This document shows, one piece after another, positions 48,505 through 59,026 of a stretch of 64,000 nt of DNA; the stretch's first letter is position 1, and each line of letters starts with the position of its first letter. The stretch comes from Nitzschia sp. DOCU1 (Eukaryota; Bacillariophyta; Bacillariophyceae; Bacillariales; Bacillariaceae). Where the stretch lies: contig OX595997.1 in assembly GCA_951394045.1 (NCBI GenBank), positions 186,001-250,000 of the forward strand. The letters run 5' to 3'. A model generated the notes under the pieces. It saw only the letters and a list, made by a program, of their open reading frames with translations. It did no database searches and was not told the origin of the DNA. A program made the position numbers and the translations under genes.

Positions 48505-50723
48505 ATGATGGCACCCCCCAGCGATTCAACGCCCGCCGAAAACGACACGAAGGAAAATGACGACGCCGCGGAAAGTCAAGCGCCAGACGAAGCAGAGCCT
48601 TTGTCTCCTCCTCAATCGCCAACTCTCACGTCAAGTGAGGAAGAGAAGCTGGACGGGGCTGAAAAGGTCGACGAGCAGATGGACAAGGAGCTTGAAAAGG
48701 TGATTATTTAGGCAATTTTCTCGGAACTGTTGCAACGAACAAACCTCACTTGCCAGCTCCCTTGCATTTCCGTGCCAGCAGGAACGACAAATATTCAACT
48801 CTCTTTTTTCGTGAGTATCAATGGTTTGTCAGTCACACAATTACCCTGTCCCTAACTAGTTAGACTCTGCCCACTCGCTGTGTAGCACTAGGCGCCCCAA
48901 AGATGGATGGGCTGGCCTTTCATCGGGACTAAAGAGCGTGGCGAAAGGAACAGCAGCAGGATTGGCGTCATTGGTGGCGCAACCAGTAGTGGGAGCGAAG
49001 AATGGAGGTGTCGGTGGTTTCTTGACTGGGCTGGCCACGGGAGTTGCATCTTGCGTTGCTCTACCTGTTACGGGGGTATGCGTGGGCGCCATGCAGGTCG
49101 GACGCGGATTTGCAAATTCCGTAGAGGCAGTCTCGGCGTCATCACAGGGAATGGTGTGGAATGAGGACTCGAGAGAGTGGTTCTACTACCGTTTGGATGA
49201 GGAAGCAGAAGAAATTAAAGATATTGACGAGAAAAGAAAGCGAGAAGGTGATGGGACGTCTTCCTCCAGTGGCCCAAACCGAAAAGTCAAGGACGACACT
49301 TATTACCAATTGCTTGGTGTTCCAACAAATGCAAACCAAGCACAAATCAAAAAGGCGTATTATGTAAAGGCGAGAAAATGCCACCCAGATAAAAACCCTG
49401 GCGATCCAAACGCACCAGCTAAGTTCCAAGAGCTCGGGCATGCTTACCAGATTCTGGCAAATGAACGTAAGTACACACGCTTTCCCCTCACTTCCTCTTG
49501 TCATGTACCACGGCTCACGGTCTGTATATGCCGGGAATTCTTCGCGCTCAGAATCACGGGCTGCCTATGATCGGGATGGCTTGGACGAGTCTACTGAAAA
49601 CAAACTGCAAATGAAGGATATTGATCCGTACGTCTTCTTTGCTGTCATGTTCGGTTCCGAAGCGGTGCAGCCATACATCGGGGAGCTGTGGATTGCCAGT
49701 AAAGCAGAGACATTTCTAAAAGATTCAAAAATGGCGCAGGAGCTGGCTTCCAATATGAAACAAGATGGTACCGCTGCTGCCGACGATCCAGAAAACCAGT
49801 CGAAGCGAGAGGAACATGTCAGGCAACTATTAGAAGAGGATGAATTTGCCCAAAGGAAACGTCAAGTTACTTGCGCAATCAATCTGCGACGGAGAATAAA
49901 GCCATTCGTAGAATCAGAGGAGGGAATGGATGAAAGCGAATTTGTTGTCACAGTGCAAGCAGAAGCGGCGAAGATATGCCAAGGCGCTTTTGGGCACCTT
50001 TTTTGTACAACTATTGGAAAGACACTGGAGCTTGAGGCAGCGGAGTTCTTGGGCTTCTCAAAGAGTGTGTTTGGAAGCTGGGATGCGCACGCCGCTTCGA
50101 TCCAAAAGCAAACTGCGAACATTTCCAACAACATGAAAGTTATAAGCGCCGGCATCAGCGCGGTTCGCGCTGGCAGCCAGGCCATAAAGCAGGTTGAAAA
50201 TGCTCAGAAGCAGCAGATGGATCAGGCAAAAGGTACAGCAGACGGGAAGCCATCTGCACCCCTTGACTCGAATCAGGCGAAAGAAACAATGGAGAAACTG
50301 GAGGACACTTTACCAGCAATTCTTGAGCTTGCTTGGGCTTTCAATGTGAGAGACATCACCCGTACACTGAAGAAGGTATGCCATAAATTATTTTTTGACG
50401 CATCTGTCGAAAAAGAGGTCCGCTGGAAACGAGCTGAGGCTGTGCGCATCCTTGGGCGTGAATTCTATGCCATCGGCAAAGCCAGCGAAACCACGAAAAG
50501 CTTGACTGAAAGCGGTGGCGAGAAGGATGAAATCAAACTCAGGGCCGAAATCGCTGCCATGACAACATTAGCAAAGGCGCAGGGCCAGGAAATAAGTGAA
50601 AAAGAAGCGGAATTCTTAATTCGACAGCAACGACAAATGAAGAAACAGCAGCAGCAGCAACAGGCTGATAGCAAACAAGCAGCAACAGCCCAGGCTCAGA
50701 ATGGACCATCTGCATCATCATAA
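48505..50723 (+). CDS. DnaJ / DnaJ-X domain co-chaperone (3 exons)
   Basis: Exons are 48505-48699, 48860-49466 and 49552-50723. Introns are 160 bp (GTGATT donor, CTAACTAG acceptor) and 85 bp (GTAAGT, GCTCAG); the join gives 657 residues. The first acceptor is the only nearby AG in the right phase, but it is the least certain boundary. After an acidic N-terminus there is a Gly/Ala/Val-rich hydrophobic segment (about 85-140), then the J domain (about 210-275) with HPD in [11 protein letters not shown] and a SRAAYDRDG end spanning the second intron. The C-terminal DnaJ-X region follows and ends in a Gln-rich tail. It stimulates Hsp70 ATPase; the hydrophobic part suggests membrane contact. Closest architecture: Caj1/Djp1-like J proteins. 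Confidence 0.9.
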
Positions 50724-50897
50724 CACTATGTCGTGCTCGATTTGAAAGAATAGCTTACACCCAAGTAGCCTTTGGAAGATTGACGAATATCGTGCCTTCC
50801 GTCAGGAAGCACACGCATTCTCTCAGTAAAGGAGGTCCATCATTCATATCAGCCTGGAATTCGTGAGATTTTAAAGCACTAAATTTGAAATGAGTAT
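50724..50897. other. 3' flank of the DnaJ gene
   Basis: Nothing is seen other than untranslated flank before the tandem repeat. Confidence 0.4.
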
Positions 50898-51168
50898 TAC
50901 TTCCAACGTGGTGCACCGAAGACAATCAACATCTTCCGATACTCCTTCCAATAGATTGCCTAAGTTACTCCAACCCCGACCTGTAAGGGTCGAGCCGCAT
51001 CATTTCAGGCGTTGAAGGAGTGAAACCAAGTCCGCATAGTACTTCCAACGTGGTGCACTGAAGGCAATCATCGTCTTCCGATAGATTGCCTAAGTTACTC
51101 CAATCCCGACCTGAAAGGTAAGCCGCATCATTTCATGCGTTGAAGGAGTGAAACCAAGTCCACATAGT
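50898..51168. repeat. imperfect 2-copy tandem repeat, about 142-bp unit
   Basis: 50898-51039 and 51040-51168 both run from TACTTCCAACGTGGTGCAC to CCAAGTCC-CATAG, with substitutions and a small deletion in the second copy. A minus frame of 108 residues overlaps copy 2, but it is not supported by any domain. Confidence 0.85.
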
Positions 51169-52890
51169 ATCCGCCACTTCTCGCCATCGAGTGTGACGAG
51201 GATATGTGGGCTCCTCCAATACCGCCGGGAGAGATTGTTTTTCAGATGACCTTGGCCAGTTGGGCGCACGACGAGTAACCCTGGAAAATTCAAAGCGGCT
51301 GGAGCCGACTCCATCTGACGATACACTCTGATTGCTGGCTCCAAGAAGGTTACACGTCTCGCATGGAAGAAGGTAACCGTTGACTGGCGATTTACTATGT
51401 CATGGCTCTGATACAAACGCGGTTATGGACTCCTAGACTTCCTTAACTCATTCAATCATTTTCCTCACATCGACAAGACTTTGCCATAAGATCCGCCGAA
51501 AACGCCCCACCAGGACGACGAACATGCCATTATTGCTAATCTACTTTTACGTGCTTTTTGGATTCAGACATCTCTTTCAAACCACTATGTTTCCCTATTT
51601 CTGAAGTCAGAACAATCGCCGGAAGCCCCGCGCGACAAAGATGATCAATAATACGGTGGCACTATAACCGGTTGGCTCATGTCATTCTTTTGTTGAAGAT
51701 ACCGTGGGATTGCATTCAATATATCTATCCGAAATAAAGTTAAGCGAGGGATTGCATTCACCATATCTATCCGAAAAAAGTTAAGATCGTTTGAACGCTT
51801 TCTCCGTTCTTCAGAAAGGCTCCGAAAATCATTTCGATCGTTTAACATCTGTAGTTTTTAAAATTTAAAACAGGGCGGCTCCGCAGCATCTTCCACCTTT
51901 CGATCGTCGATTGTTTTATTTTTCGTAGCCGTAGTTCAGGCGTATCTACGAGTTGAAAAGAGAAGGAGGACAGCTTGGACGCTTGTTCTTGCACAGACAA
52001 GTCGCTGTCGTCATCGTCGTCGTTGTCGTTATGGCTCAAACGAAGTGAATCGAGTTTGCGCTTTTTTGCGAACGCTTGTCTTTTTCGTTATGGCTCAAAC
52101 GTTGATTCCGCTTGTCAAAGAATTTACTTGTTGTCCGCCTGTCAACTTTATCTGCATGCACTTGATGCTTTTTTGATCTCACAGAATTTAGGGGAAGTTG
52201 ACAGGATACGAAAAGATGGTGGATTGCATTTGGACATCTGGTCATCGGCAAACATGCGATCTACTTGTCATAGATATGGGATTATGGAAACACGCTGAAG
52301 CCATCCACTACGCTCCATGAATTACAATCAAATAAAATTCTTCCTCAAACCGTTGTTCAAGCTAGCTGTAAAACAAAGCTAGTTTATGACAATTGCATGA
52401 ACGAATGAAATGCAAGCAATTGAGGATATTGCTTTCGTCATCAATTATGCAAATATCAACGATTCATTAGGATTTGTATCTCTAAATGTCACTAAACCGA
52501 GCCGAATTCGCCATGTTGGTTTTTTAACTCTCCCTAGTTTTATATCTTATTTACTTGGTGCGCTATAGAGCACAGCCACGGGAGAGCATTTTGGGCTAGC
52601 AAACTCCGACCCTGTTTGATTCTTGCAATCCCTATATCATCCCCCATTCTTAGTAAAAAACCTCTCCCAGGGGGAAGAGGAAAACCAAGAATGGCTAGAA
52701 GGACCCGTCGTCAAACCGGCGCAACGCAGGGACAGCTGGCTCTCGTCCTAGTCTGCCTACCATCCTTCAACTTGAATCAAACTAGCTGTCTTCCTCCTCG
52801 ATTTATTTTGACACGCTCGTAGAGGGAGGCGTATTAATTACGTACTTTAATCTCCACGGTTGCTTCAGCACTGACTTGACGCACTTTATA
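51169..52890. other. gene-poor region with small direct repeats
   Basis: No gene is supported. A roughly 40-bp unit containing GATTGCATTC and ATATCTATCCGAAA is duplicated at about 51710-51787, and GTTATGGCTCAAACG occurs twice near 52028 and 52088. Short open frames span these repeats but look like chance. Confidence 0.45.
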
Positions 52891-53240
52891 AACGAAACTT
52901 CACGAAAGATCCGCGAAAAACGTACCTACATCTAGCAAAATTGTTTATCTGTTTATTTGTTTTTTAACTCCCTCTGATGGTTAGAAATACTTAACGTACC
53001 TATCTAACAAAATTGTTTATCCGTTTATTTGTTTGTTAAATCCCTCTAGAAATACATACTCTATCAACGAAACTTCTTTGTCGAACGGCAAGGAACTGCT
53101 GCACGAAAGATCCTTGCAACACGTAACCCGTTTATTTGTGTTCGTGAACAAAACGTACCTAAACCTAGCAAGATTGTTTATCCGTTTATTTATTTATTTG
53201 ATCCCTCTGATGGTAAGAAATACGTACTTTAATCCCCGCA
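52891..53240. repeat. degenerate tandem repeat, AT-rich
   Basis: Three to four diverged copies of a unit with GTACCT, AGCAAAATTGTTTATC and GTTTATTTGTTT plus CCCTCTGATGGT, spaced about 70-190 bp. Copies differ in length and sequence, so the array is old. Confidence 0.65.
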
Positions 53241-53702
53241 ATTGTTTATCAACGGCAAGGTATTGCTGTTTCTCGAGCCTCATTCACACTAAGGTATTTC
53301 CAGATGTCGGGAGGCGGCCGGAAATCCGACTCGCAACCCGGTTATGAAAATCCTGCAGAGTTTTAACCATCGCCGTAGTGTAAGTCCAAAACTCACACAC
53401 ATATAGTAGAACCACAGTTCAAATTGTGCTGCCACGGTAAGCTCATCACAGCGGTGATTTTAAAGAATGGTGACGACCATCAAGATTCACGACATCGTAT
53501 AATATCGGCCGCTGTCGAGCAATCGAAATGAAAACGTCAAAGGGTGAAGAAGACTGGCGGTTTTGACGGTGTTCCATACTGGTTTCTCTATTCTTCAATT
53601 TTTTCCATCTGTTATCCTATCAACCATTATCCTATGCACCAAAGCATACAAAGTGTTGAAGATTTTGACGATACTTCGGCTTCCATTAAGAAGAATGTTT
53701 CG
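53241..53702. other. flank of the LINE remnant
   Basis: No gene is seen. A 27-nt stretch around TTTTTCCATCTGTTATCC is present twice (about 53596 and 53708), the second copy inside the LINE remnant. Confidence 0.4.
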
Positions 53703-54015
53703 TTATTCTCCGATTTTTCCATCTGTTATCCCATCCGATTTCCAGTTGGCTCGTCGGAGTTCCATATACTGCACGAGATTACGGATGTGGAATTCTTTCA
53801 CGTGATAAATGTTTTGGTTCAGCGTCCATCGGAGAAAGCGGTGGGGACTTGTTTCAAGTTTGCGTCGGTCGCACTGTTTAAGTGCCCAGCTTTCGCAACC
53901 AAAGAGAAGGATATTTAATAACGTGGCCTCGTATGCTCGGAGCCAAAGTTTGTGGGGGGCTTGGCCATGGTGGCAAATGCTCCAGTTGCTTTCTGGATTC
54001 TTTTATTTTAATCGG
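53703..54015 (-). pseudogene. LINE reverse-transcriptase 3' remnant
   Basis: On the minus strand the peptide AYEATLLNILLFGCESWALK and the following CDRRKLE, HRFLRW and HVKEFHIRN match the conserved region downstream of the reverse-transcriptase palm in many non-LTR elements. The preceding conserved part (RIQKATGAFATM) lies upstream in another frame, and a TAA interrupts the sequence before that. This is a truncated, frameshifted LINE fragment ending at TAA 53703-53705. Confidence 0.75.
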
Positions 54016-54598
54016 TGCTGTCTTCAAGGGAGCTTTTGAAGATAGTGCATAGTGGTAGATAAATGGATTGAAGCTAATATTGCATTAAAATCAATTTCCG
54101 GATTCATTGAGGTGAATGACATGATGTGCTTGCTAGCGCTTGCTGGCGTCGGCTTGTAGAGAGGAAGTGGCACACAGATGACATCAACGTGAAAAGTAAC
54201 GCTTTCAAGTTAGCGCTAACAGCACCCAAACTCAATACCCTTTCCGCCCCGATCATATGCTCCTTATTGGCTAATGAATGAAAAATCGGATGCTGTCTCA
54301 CCAAGGATGGCAGGGACGTAAATCATCAATGCAAGTTCTTCGAGTATACTATTTGAGCGTTGACGAGCTCTGCCTTGTTTTCCTATTGGGAACACGGTTA
54401 TCGGGTCCTACATCAAAGGGGTCGCCACTAGCCCGCTCGCTTTACGCTTGGTAATCACGGAAAGTGTCCCTTCCGATAGACAAGAGCGAAAAAGCTTCGA
54501 AGCCAACATGCTGCAACTCTCCAAAATCATTTATACACAACATACAGATACCAGACTCAATCAGTCTGACCTTGGTAGTCTCGCAGAGTCTCACTTCG
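54016..54598. other. gene-poor region
   Basis: Further upstream LINE-derived sequence may extend a short way, but no conserved stretch is recognised beyond about 54060. Nothing else is supported. Confidence 0.4.
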
Positions 54599-55100
54599 GA
54601 TAGAAAAGAGCACAACAGCACAAATTGGCGTCTGAATAAGCTCGGCTTCGAGACAAAATAATAGAAGCTCTGCAGTAATCACTATTTATTAGTATGTTGA
54701 GTTGAAAACGTAGTTCCCCTAACTCGTGCCGAGTTGGGGCTATCAAACATTTTTGCGGCTTTTCTTTGCGACAATCGAATTATCGCGATGATTTCTCTAG
54801 TCTGTGGATTCTGATTTTTCAGTGTGTGTGGAGTGGGTAAAATGCGGAGGAAGAGAGATTGATTAGTGCAACGATAGAAAAGAGCACAACAGCACAAATG
54901 GGCGTCTGAATGCCAGCTCAGCTTCGAGGCAAAGTAATAGACCTTAGCATGTTGAGTTGAAAAGGTAGCTCCCCTAACTCGCGCCGAGTTGGTATCAAAC
55001 ATTTTTGCGGGTTTTCTTTGCAACAATCGAGTTATCGCGATGATTTCTCTAGTGTGTGGGGTGGATAAATTGCGGAGGAATAGAGATTGAGTAGTGCACA
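54599..55100. repeat. 2-copy tandem repeat, about 274-bp unit
   Basis: Unit 1 (about 54599-54872) and unit 2 (about 54873-55100) both start GATAGAAAAGAGCACAACAG and end near GATTGA(T/G)TAGTGCA, with unit 2 carrying deletions. Each contains a short palindrome of the AACTCG-GCC-GAGTT type and a TTGCGG...TTATCGCGATGATTTCTC block. Confidence 0.85.
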
Positions 55101-55228
55101 GTCAAAAAATGTAAATACTACAAAAATCTGGTTTCATTGTTTTTAATTGCATTGACCACGAATAATACGCTTGCTGGGCATCTCTGACCCAGGGGCATTA
55201 GTTTAGCGTGGCTGAAAACGTTATGGTC

Positions 55229-56107
55229 TTATTCAATCGGAGAGCTGCAGTAAATAGGTCCTGCCAAAATTTCCGTGGACGACGAACCAGATGATTCGCT
55301 CGAGCTGTCACCTGATCTATATGGAACTTGATGTTTCCGCGGTAATCGAAGCTCTGGAGGCCCAGTTTTCCATATCTTTTTCCCAAAAAGCGAGTTTGGA
55401 CTAGGTGCAACAGAAGTGGACGGAAGCATCTTTCTCATGTAATAAGCATCTTCACCGTCCTGATAGTAGGATGGTATAATTTGTGCAATTTCGTATCCGT
55501 CGTCCTGATACAGCCGGCATGCCGCCCTATTGTTAACACGAACATGAAGGCCACAACTCTGAACACCTTGATGCTGAAGGTGGTGATGCAGCTGTGTCAT
55601 CAGAGACTTTGCCAAGCCCAACCGACGGCAACTATCCATTACAGCAATGGAGGTAACGTGGCCAAGGTACTCCATGCGGCTTTCTCCAGACATAGGGTTG
55701 TTGTAATCGATCACTGGCCTTGTTTCTATCTTTCCCAGAACATAGGCAACGATCTTTGGCTCGCTATTCATCCGGTTCGGGCCAAAGTTGAAAAGATTCC
55801 GATCTTGATCACTCACACCGAGAGTTCCTCTGGGGTTGGAATCGCTCGAGATGTCTTCTGCCACTAGTGCCAGGTCAGGCCATTGCCGAAGATGGGAACA
55901 GTAAAACTGCGAATTGTAATTTTCCGGTAAATTAAGGGTGTTCACATGCGAAATCTGCGGGATATCGGCTCTCGTCGCAAGTCGAAGCTGGATGTTTTGA
56001 GTCTGCGGAAGCACCAGTCGAGCTTTTTCGCTCGTCGAGGCCAACGCCGCTGTCGAACGGAGCAACGCAAAGAGGAGTAATTTTGCTTGGTCGGACGGTC
56101 GCTTCAT
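55229..56107 (-). CDS. Naa10-like N-terminal acetyltransferase with hydrophobic N-terminus
   Basis: The product has 292 residues from an ATG at 56107. The GNAT fold of the Naa10/ARD1 group is clear: LRLATRADIPQI, NLPENYNSQFYCSHLRQWPDLALVAED, the acetyl-CoA site HVTSIAVMDSCRRLGLAKSL, then HVRVNNRAACRLYQDDGYEI and YYQDGEDAYYMRK. Naa10 acetylates nascent protein N-termini. Two departures stand out: an N-terminal hydrophobic stretch (LLLFALLRSTAALAS) resembling a signal sequence, and a roughly 40-residue insert before the beta strand VAYVLGKIE. This suggests an organellar or secretory paralogue rather than the cytosolic ribosome-bound subunit. The C-terminal 60 residues are Ser/Pro-rich. Confidence 0.85.
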   Translation of the reverse strand: MKRPSDQAKLLLFALLRSTAALASTSEKARLVLPQTQNIQLRLATRADIPQISHVNTLNLPENYNSQFYCSHLRQWPDLALVAEDISSDSNPRGTLGVSDQDRNLFNFGPNRMNSEPKIVAYVLGKIETRPVIDYNNPMSGESRMEYLGHVTSIAVMDSCRRLGLAKSLMTQLHHHLQHQGVQSCGLHVRVNNRAACRLYQDDGYEIAQIIPSYYQDGEDAYYMRKMLPSTSVAPSPNSLFGKKIWKTGPPELRLPRKHQVPYRSGDSSSESSGSSSTEILAGPIYCSSPIE

Positions 56108-56811
56108 CGCCGAAAGAAACGCTTGTAATACCTCTTACTCGGGATCACTTGTGGGCAGAAGAATCCTTTTCCAAGTTGGAATCATGTCATCGAAAAACTT
56201 TTCGAAGAAAATTCCATCCAGCTGCGTTTCGGCCTTTCCTCGCTGGCGCACGCTCGTTCGTCGTACATACGTGGTAAATCATGCATCATCCATCATATAG
56301 AGCTTTTCCGTCAAATAAATTAGACCTCGTGATCCATTTTCGCCGCAATCATTTGAGTCGAACGGGAAGCTGGCTTGGGCTTACTACCTCATGAGTCTAC
56401 CGACACTAAATCAGTGATATCACTGTGAATACTCGTCAGAATTCAACCATTTGTTTTTATACAGTGCTAGGGGGCCAAAATGGTGCTAGTGGTATTGCTG
56501 GCTTATGTCTAGAGGCGACATAAGTTATAGAGAACTGAGCCAATACAAGGTATGAGTGCTACTAGCTAGTAGAGGCAGGAGCAACCATTTTTTCACAACG
56601 GCGACGACTCGACGCCATGGTGGGTTTGTTTCCCAGCGCTACTAGCAATGGGTCCTACGCGTCGCATTCCTTTTCCTATACAAAACCAAAGTCGGCGTCC
56701 CTTCCCCATGCGCTGATTGCTCTGAATACATTGAACTTGGTGGTCTGATCAGGTCTTCAGCTCGCAGACAAGTAGTTTTAAATTCTTCTAATAGAGTTTG
56801 TGTCCTGTTAT
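56108..56811. other. 704-bp intergenic region
   Basis: It holds the 5' flank of the acetyltransferase gene and the 3' flank of the TM9 gene, both on the minus strand. No other feature is supported. Confidence 0.5.
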
Positions 56812-58896
56812 CTAATCCACCTTTAGAGAACCAAAAATAGTGATGTTGAACCAAAGGCTCGAGGCAACACCGATAAAGCCCGTCATCAGGAATAGCCCCA
56901 CACTTGCCAGCCCCATATATCCGAAATAGAGAACGTATGTCGTAAACGAGTTGGCCTCCAATTGCTGGAAATAGACGAAGGAGTAAAGAAACACGTAAAT
57001 GGCAGTTGATCCGGCAGTACCAAATGAACGCCACCACCAGTGGTAATCCTCGTTGCAAAGTTGGAAATAATTGAAGAGCAACGTGATCTCGGCACACGTA
57101 ATGATGAGAATAAAGAAAACCAATAGAAGGAAACCAAAGACGTAGTAGTAGTAGTCCATCCAAACAGACGCCATGATGAAGTACAATTCGACAAAGCAAG
57201 CGCCGAATGGCAGGATTCCTCCGATCATCAGCGTGAAGGGAACTCCCATGAACCACGGCTGATCAGGAATTTGTCTTGGGATGCTGGATGTTTTGACAGG
57301 GAATTCAATAGCGTCCTGTTTGTATCCAAAATAGGCCCCAAGAAAGACGAGGGGGGATGAGATTCCGAACCAAAGCACAATCAATACCAACATTGTCGTG
57401 AAGGGTACGGCATCTGTGCTGCCATACGACCACGCCATGAGATCCATCAAAAAGAAGAGGCCGAAACAAAGGCCCGGGAACCCCAGCGCAGTGCACATGG
57501 TTGCTTTTTGCCACGCTTTGCCCTTGAAAGTCTTGTAGATTCGCGCCGTGACATATCCCGATACCACGCCCATGAGTACATAAAAGAGAAGCTCTGCCAT
57601 GAGCAAGAATCCCCGCTTGGCAGGGCTTAGAAAGCCGAGCGCCGAGAAGATGATGGTCCAGAAGGTCATGCAAAGCAACTGGGCCCCGGTTCCACAGCAT
57701 ACGGATAGAAACAAGGGGGAGTAGGAGGGCGGTCGAAAGACGTCTGCATGAACCAGCTTCCATCCTTTTTCCTCTAGGTCGTCTGCCTTTTCTTCGTCGG
57801 TGGCCAAACGATTGTATCTGGCCAGATCTTGCCTCAAGTTTCTGAGCAGAATGGCGATGATCATGGCGGACAAGACGCATACGATGACGAGACTGTTTGC
57901 GATTGACAGCCAGTGTACCTTTGCAGGAATCGCATTGTCCATGCTCAAGTAGATATCCCACCTTGAGGCCCACTTCAAGTCGTCGTTCTTCTCCCAGTGC
58001 ACATCGTATGTGAACAAGACTTTGCCACTCGCCGGCTGCGGCACTCGATTGATGTCGGTGACCATTTCGTACGAAGTGTGTTCCCGTTCCGACAAGGGGA
58101 TGTTTGGGTTGCAGCTCGCGATGGGATCTTTGATGACCGCCCACTCCATCATTCGCGGGACTTCGTCGTCGTTGGCAGTGATATCCTCGGTTTTGTCCGA
58201 AATCGGCACAAACTCGTGCTTGATGCTGAAGGGTTCCACAGTGAACCTGACGACTCGATACTTATCAATCTGGTCTTCCACGGGGTGGTACATGATCTCG
58301 ATGTTTACATGGTTGTGCACGTAGGCTTTGTGGTCCTCCTCGGCCACGAATCCTACGGGAAATCCCTGCCAGTAGCGAGTGGTGATGGTTGAGTCGTCCT
58401 CCACCCGCGAGGCAGCCGAGAGGTTGTCCACGATCCAGTTGTTGTGGTACTCCTTGCGGATCGCTTTGACCACCTTGTTCGGGCTCATCCCGCGGGATTC
58501 GCCCAGCCCCAGATTCGTGATGCACAGCTGCTGGCAGTACATCTCCTCCTTCATCCGAAGCAGGTAGGGCGAGCTCTCGATGCGGTCTCCGGCCAGAAAC
58601 TCGCCGAGGTTCTCGTTGTCCATCTTCGGACCTCCTTCCGGCTGGCAAAACGGCAGTTTGTAGTAGTCCACGGGCATCAGCGTCTTGCTGGATGTCATCT
58701 TGTTCACTTTGAGCTTGACTCTGCGAGGGAAGCAAAGTTAGACGAAAGGTCTACGCGGGACGGGCAACGCTGAAAGCCAAACTTACACATCACCAGCCTC
58801 GAATGACTGCGGGTTCACACCCGGGAGATAGAAGCCGTTGCACTGGCAAAGAAGCCAGCCATGGAGAGCCGTAACCAGAACAGCAAAACGGGTCAT
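56812..58896 (-). CDS. transmembrane 9 superfamily protein (2 exons)
   Basis: Exon 1 is 58896-58787 and exon 2 is 58720-56812; the 66-bp intron has GTAAGT and CTCGCAG ends (672 residues). Exon 1 supplies the signal peptide and the family start GFYLPGVNPQSFEAGD; exon 2 continues with VNKMTSSKT, PVDYYKLPFCQPEGG. A luminal domain of about 280 residues is followed by nine hydrophobic segments. The product ends KVD, matching the KXD/E signal that retains TM9 proteins in the Golgi through COPI. TM9SF proteins help sort membrane proteins with Gly-rich helices. The start lies 130 bp from the start of the oxygenase gene on the other strand. Confidence 0.95.
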
Positions 58897-59026
58897 CGTA
58901 CAGCGTTCAAATGGCACCTTGTCATTGTCGACAGCGATGCGATTTAGATCATCAAAGAGGGGTCGTGCTTCTTGCTGGTCGGGCGTGCCTCGCGCGCGTG
59001 ACCCGACGGACGACTTGGGCGACTCG
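58897..59026. promoter_or_regulatory. 130-bp bidirectional promoter region
   Basis: The shortest divergent gap in the window, between the TM9SF start (minus) and the preferred start of the oxygenase gene (plus). If a start upstream of 59027 were used for the oxygenase gene, the two genes would overlap. Co-regulation of the two secretory-pathway genes is plausible. Confidence 0.5.

Noticed and set aside
50898..51168. CRISPR-like array
   Set aside because: Only two long imperfect units without spacers; a simple tandem duplication in a eukaryotic genome.
58838..59026. N-terminal extension of the oxygenase frame
   Set aside because: It would overlap TM9SF exon 1 and push the membrane anchor inside; the Met at 59027 directly before the anchor is more plausible.
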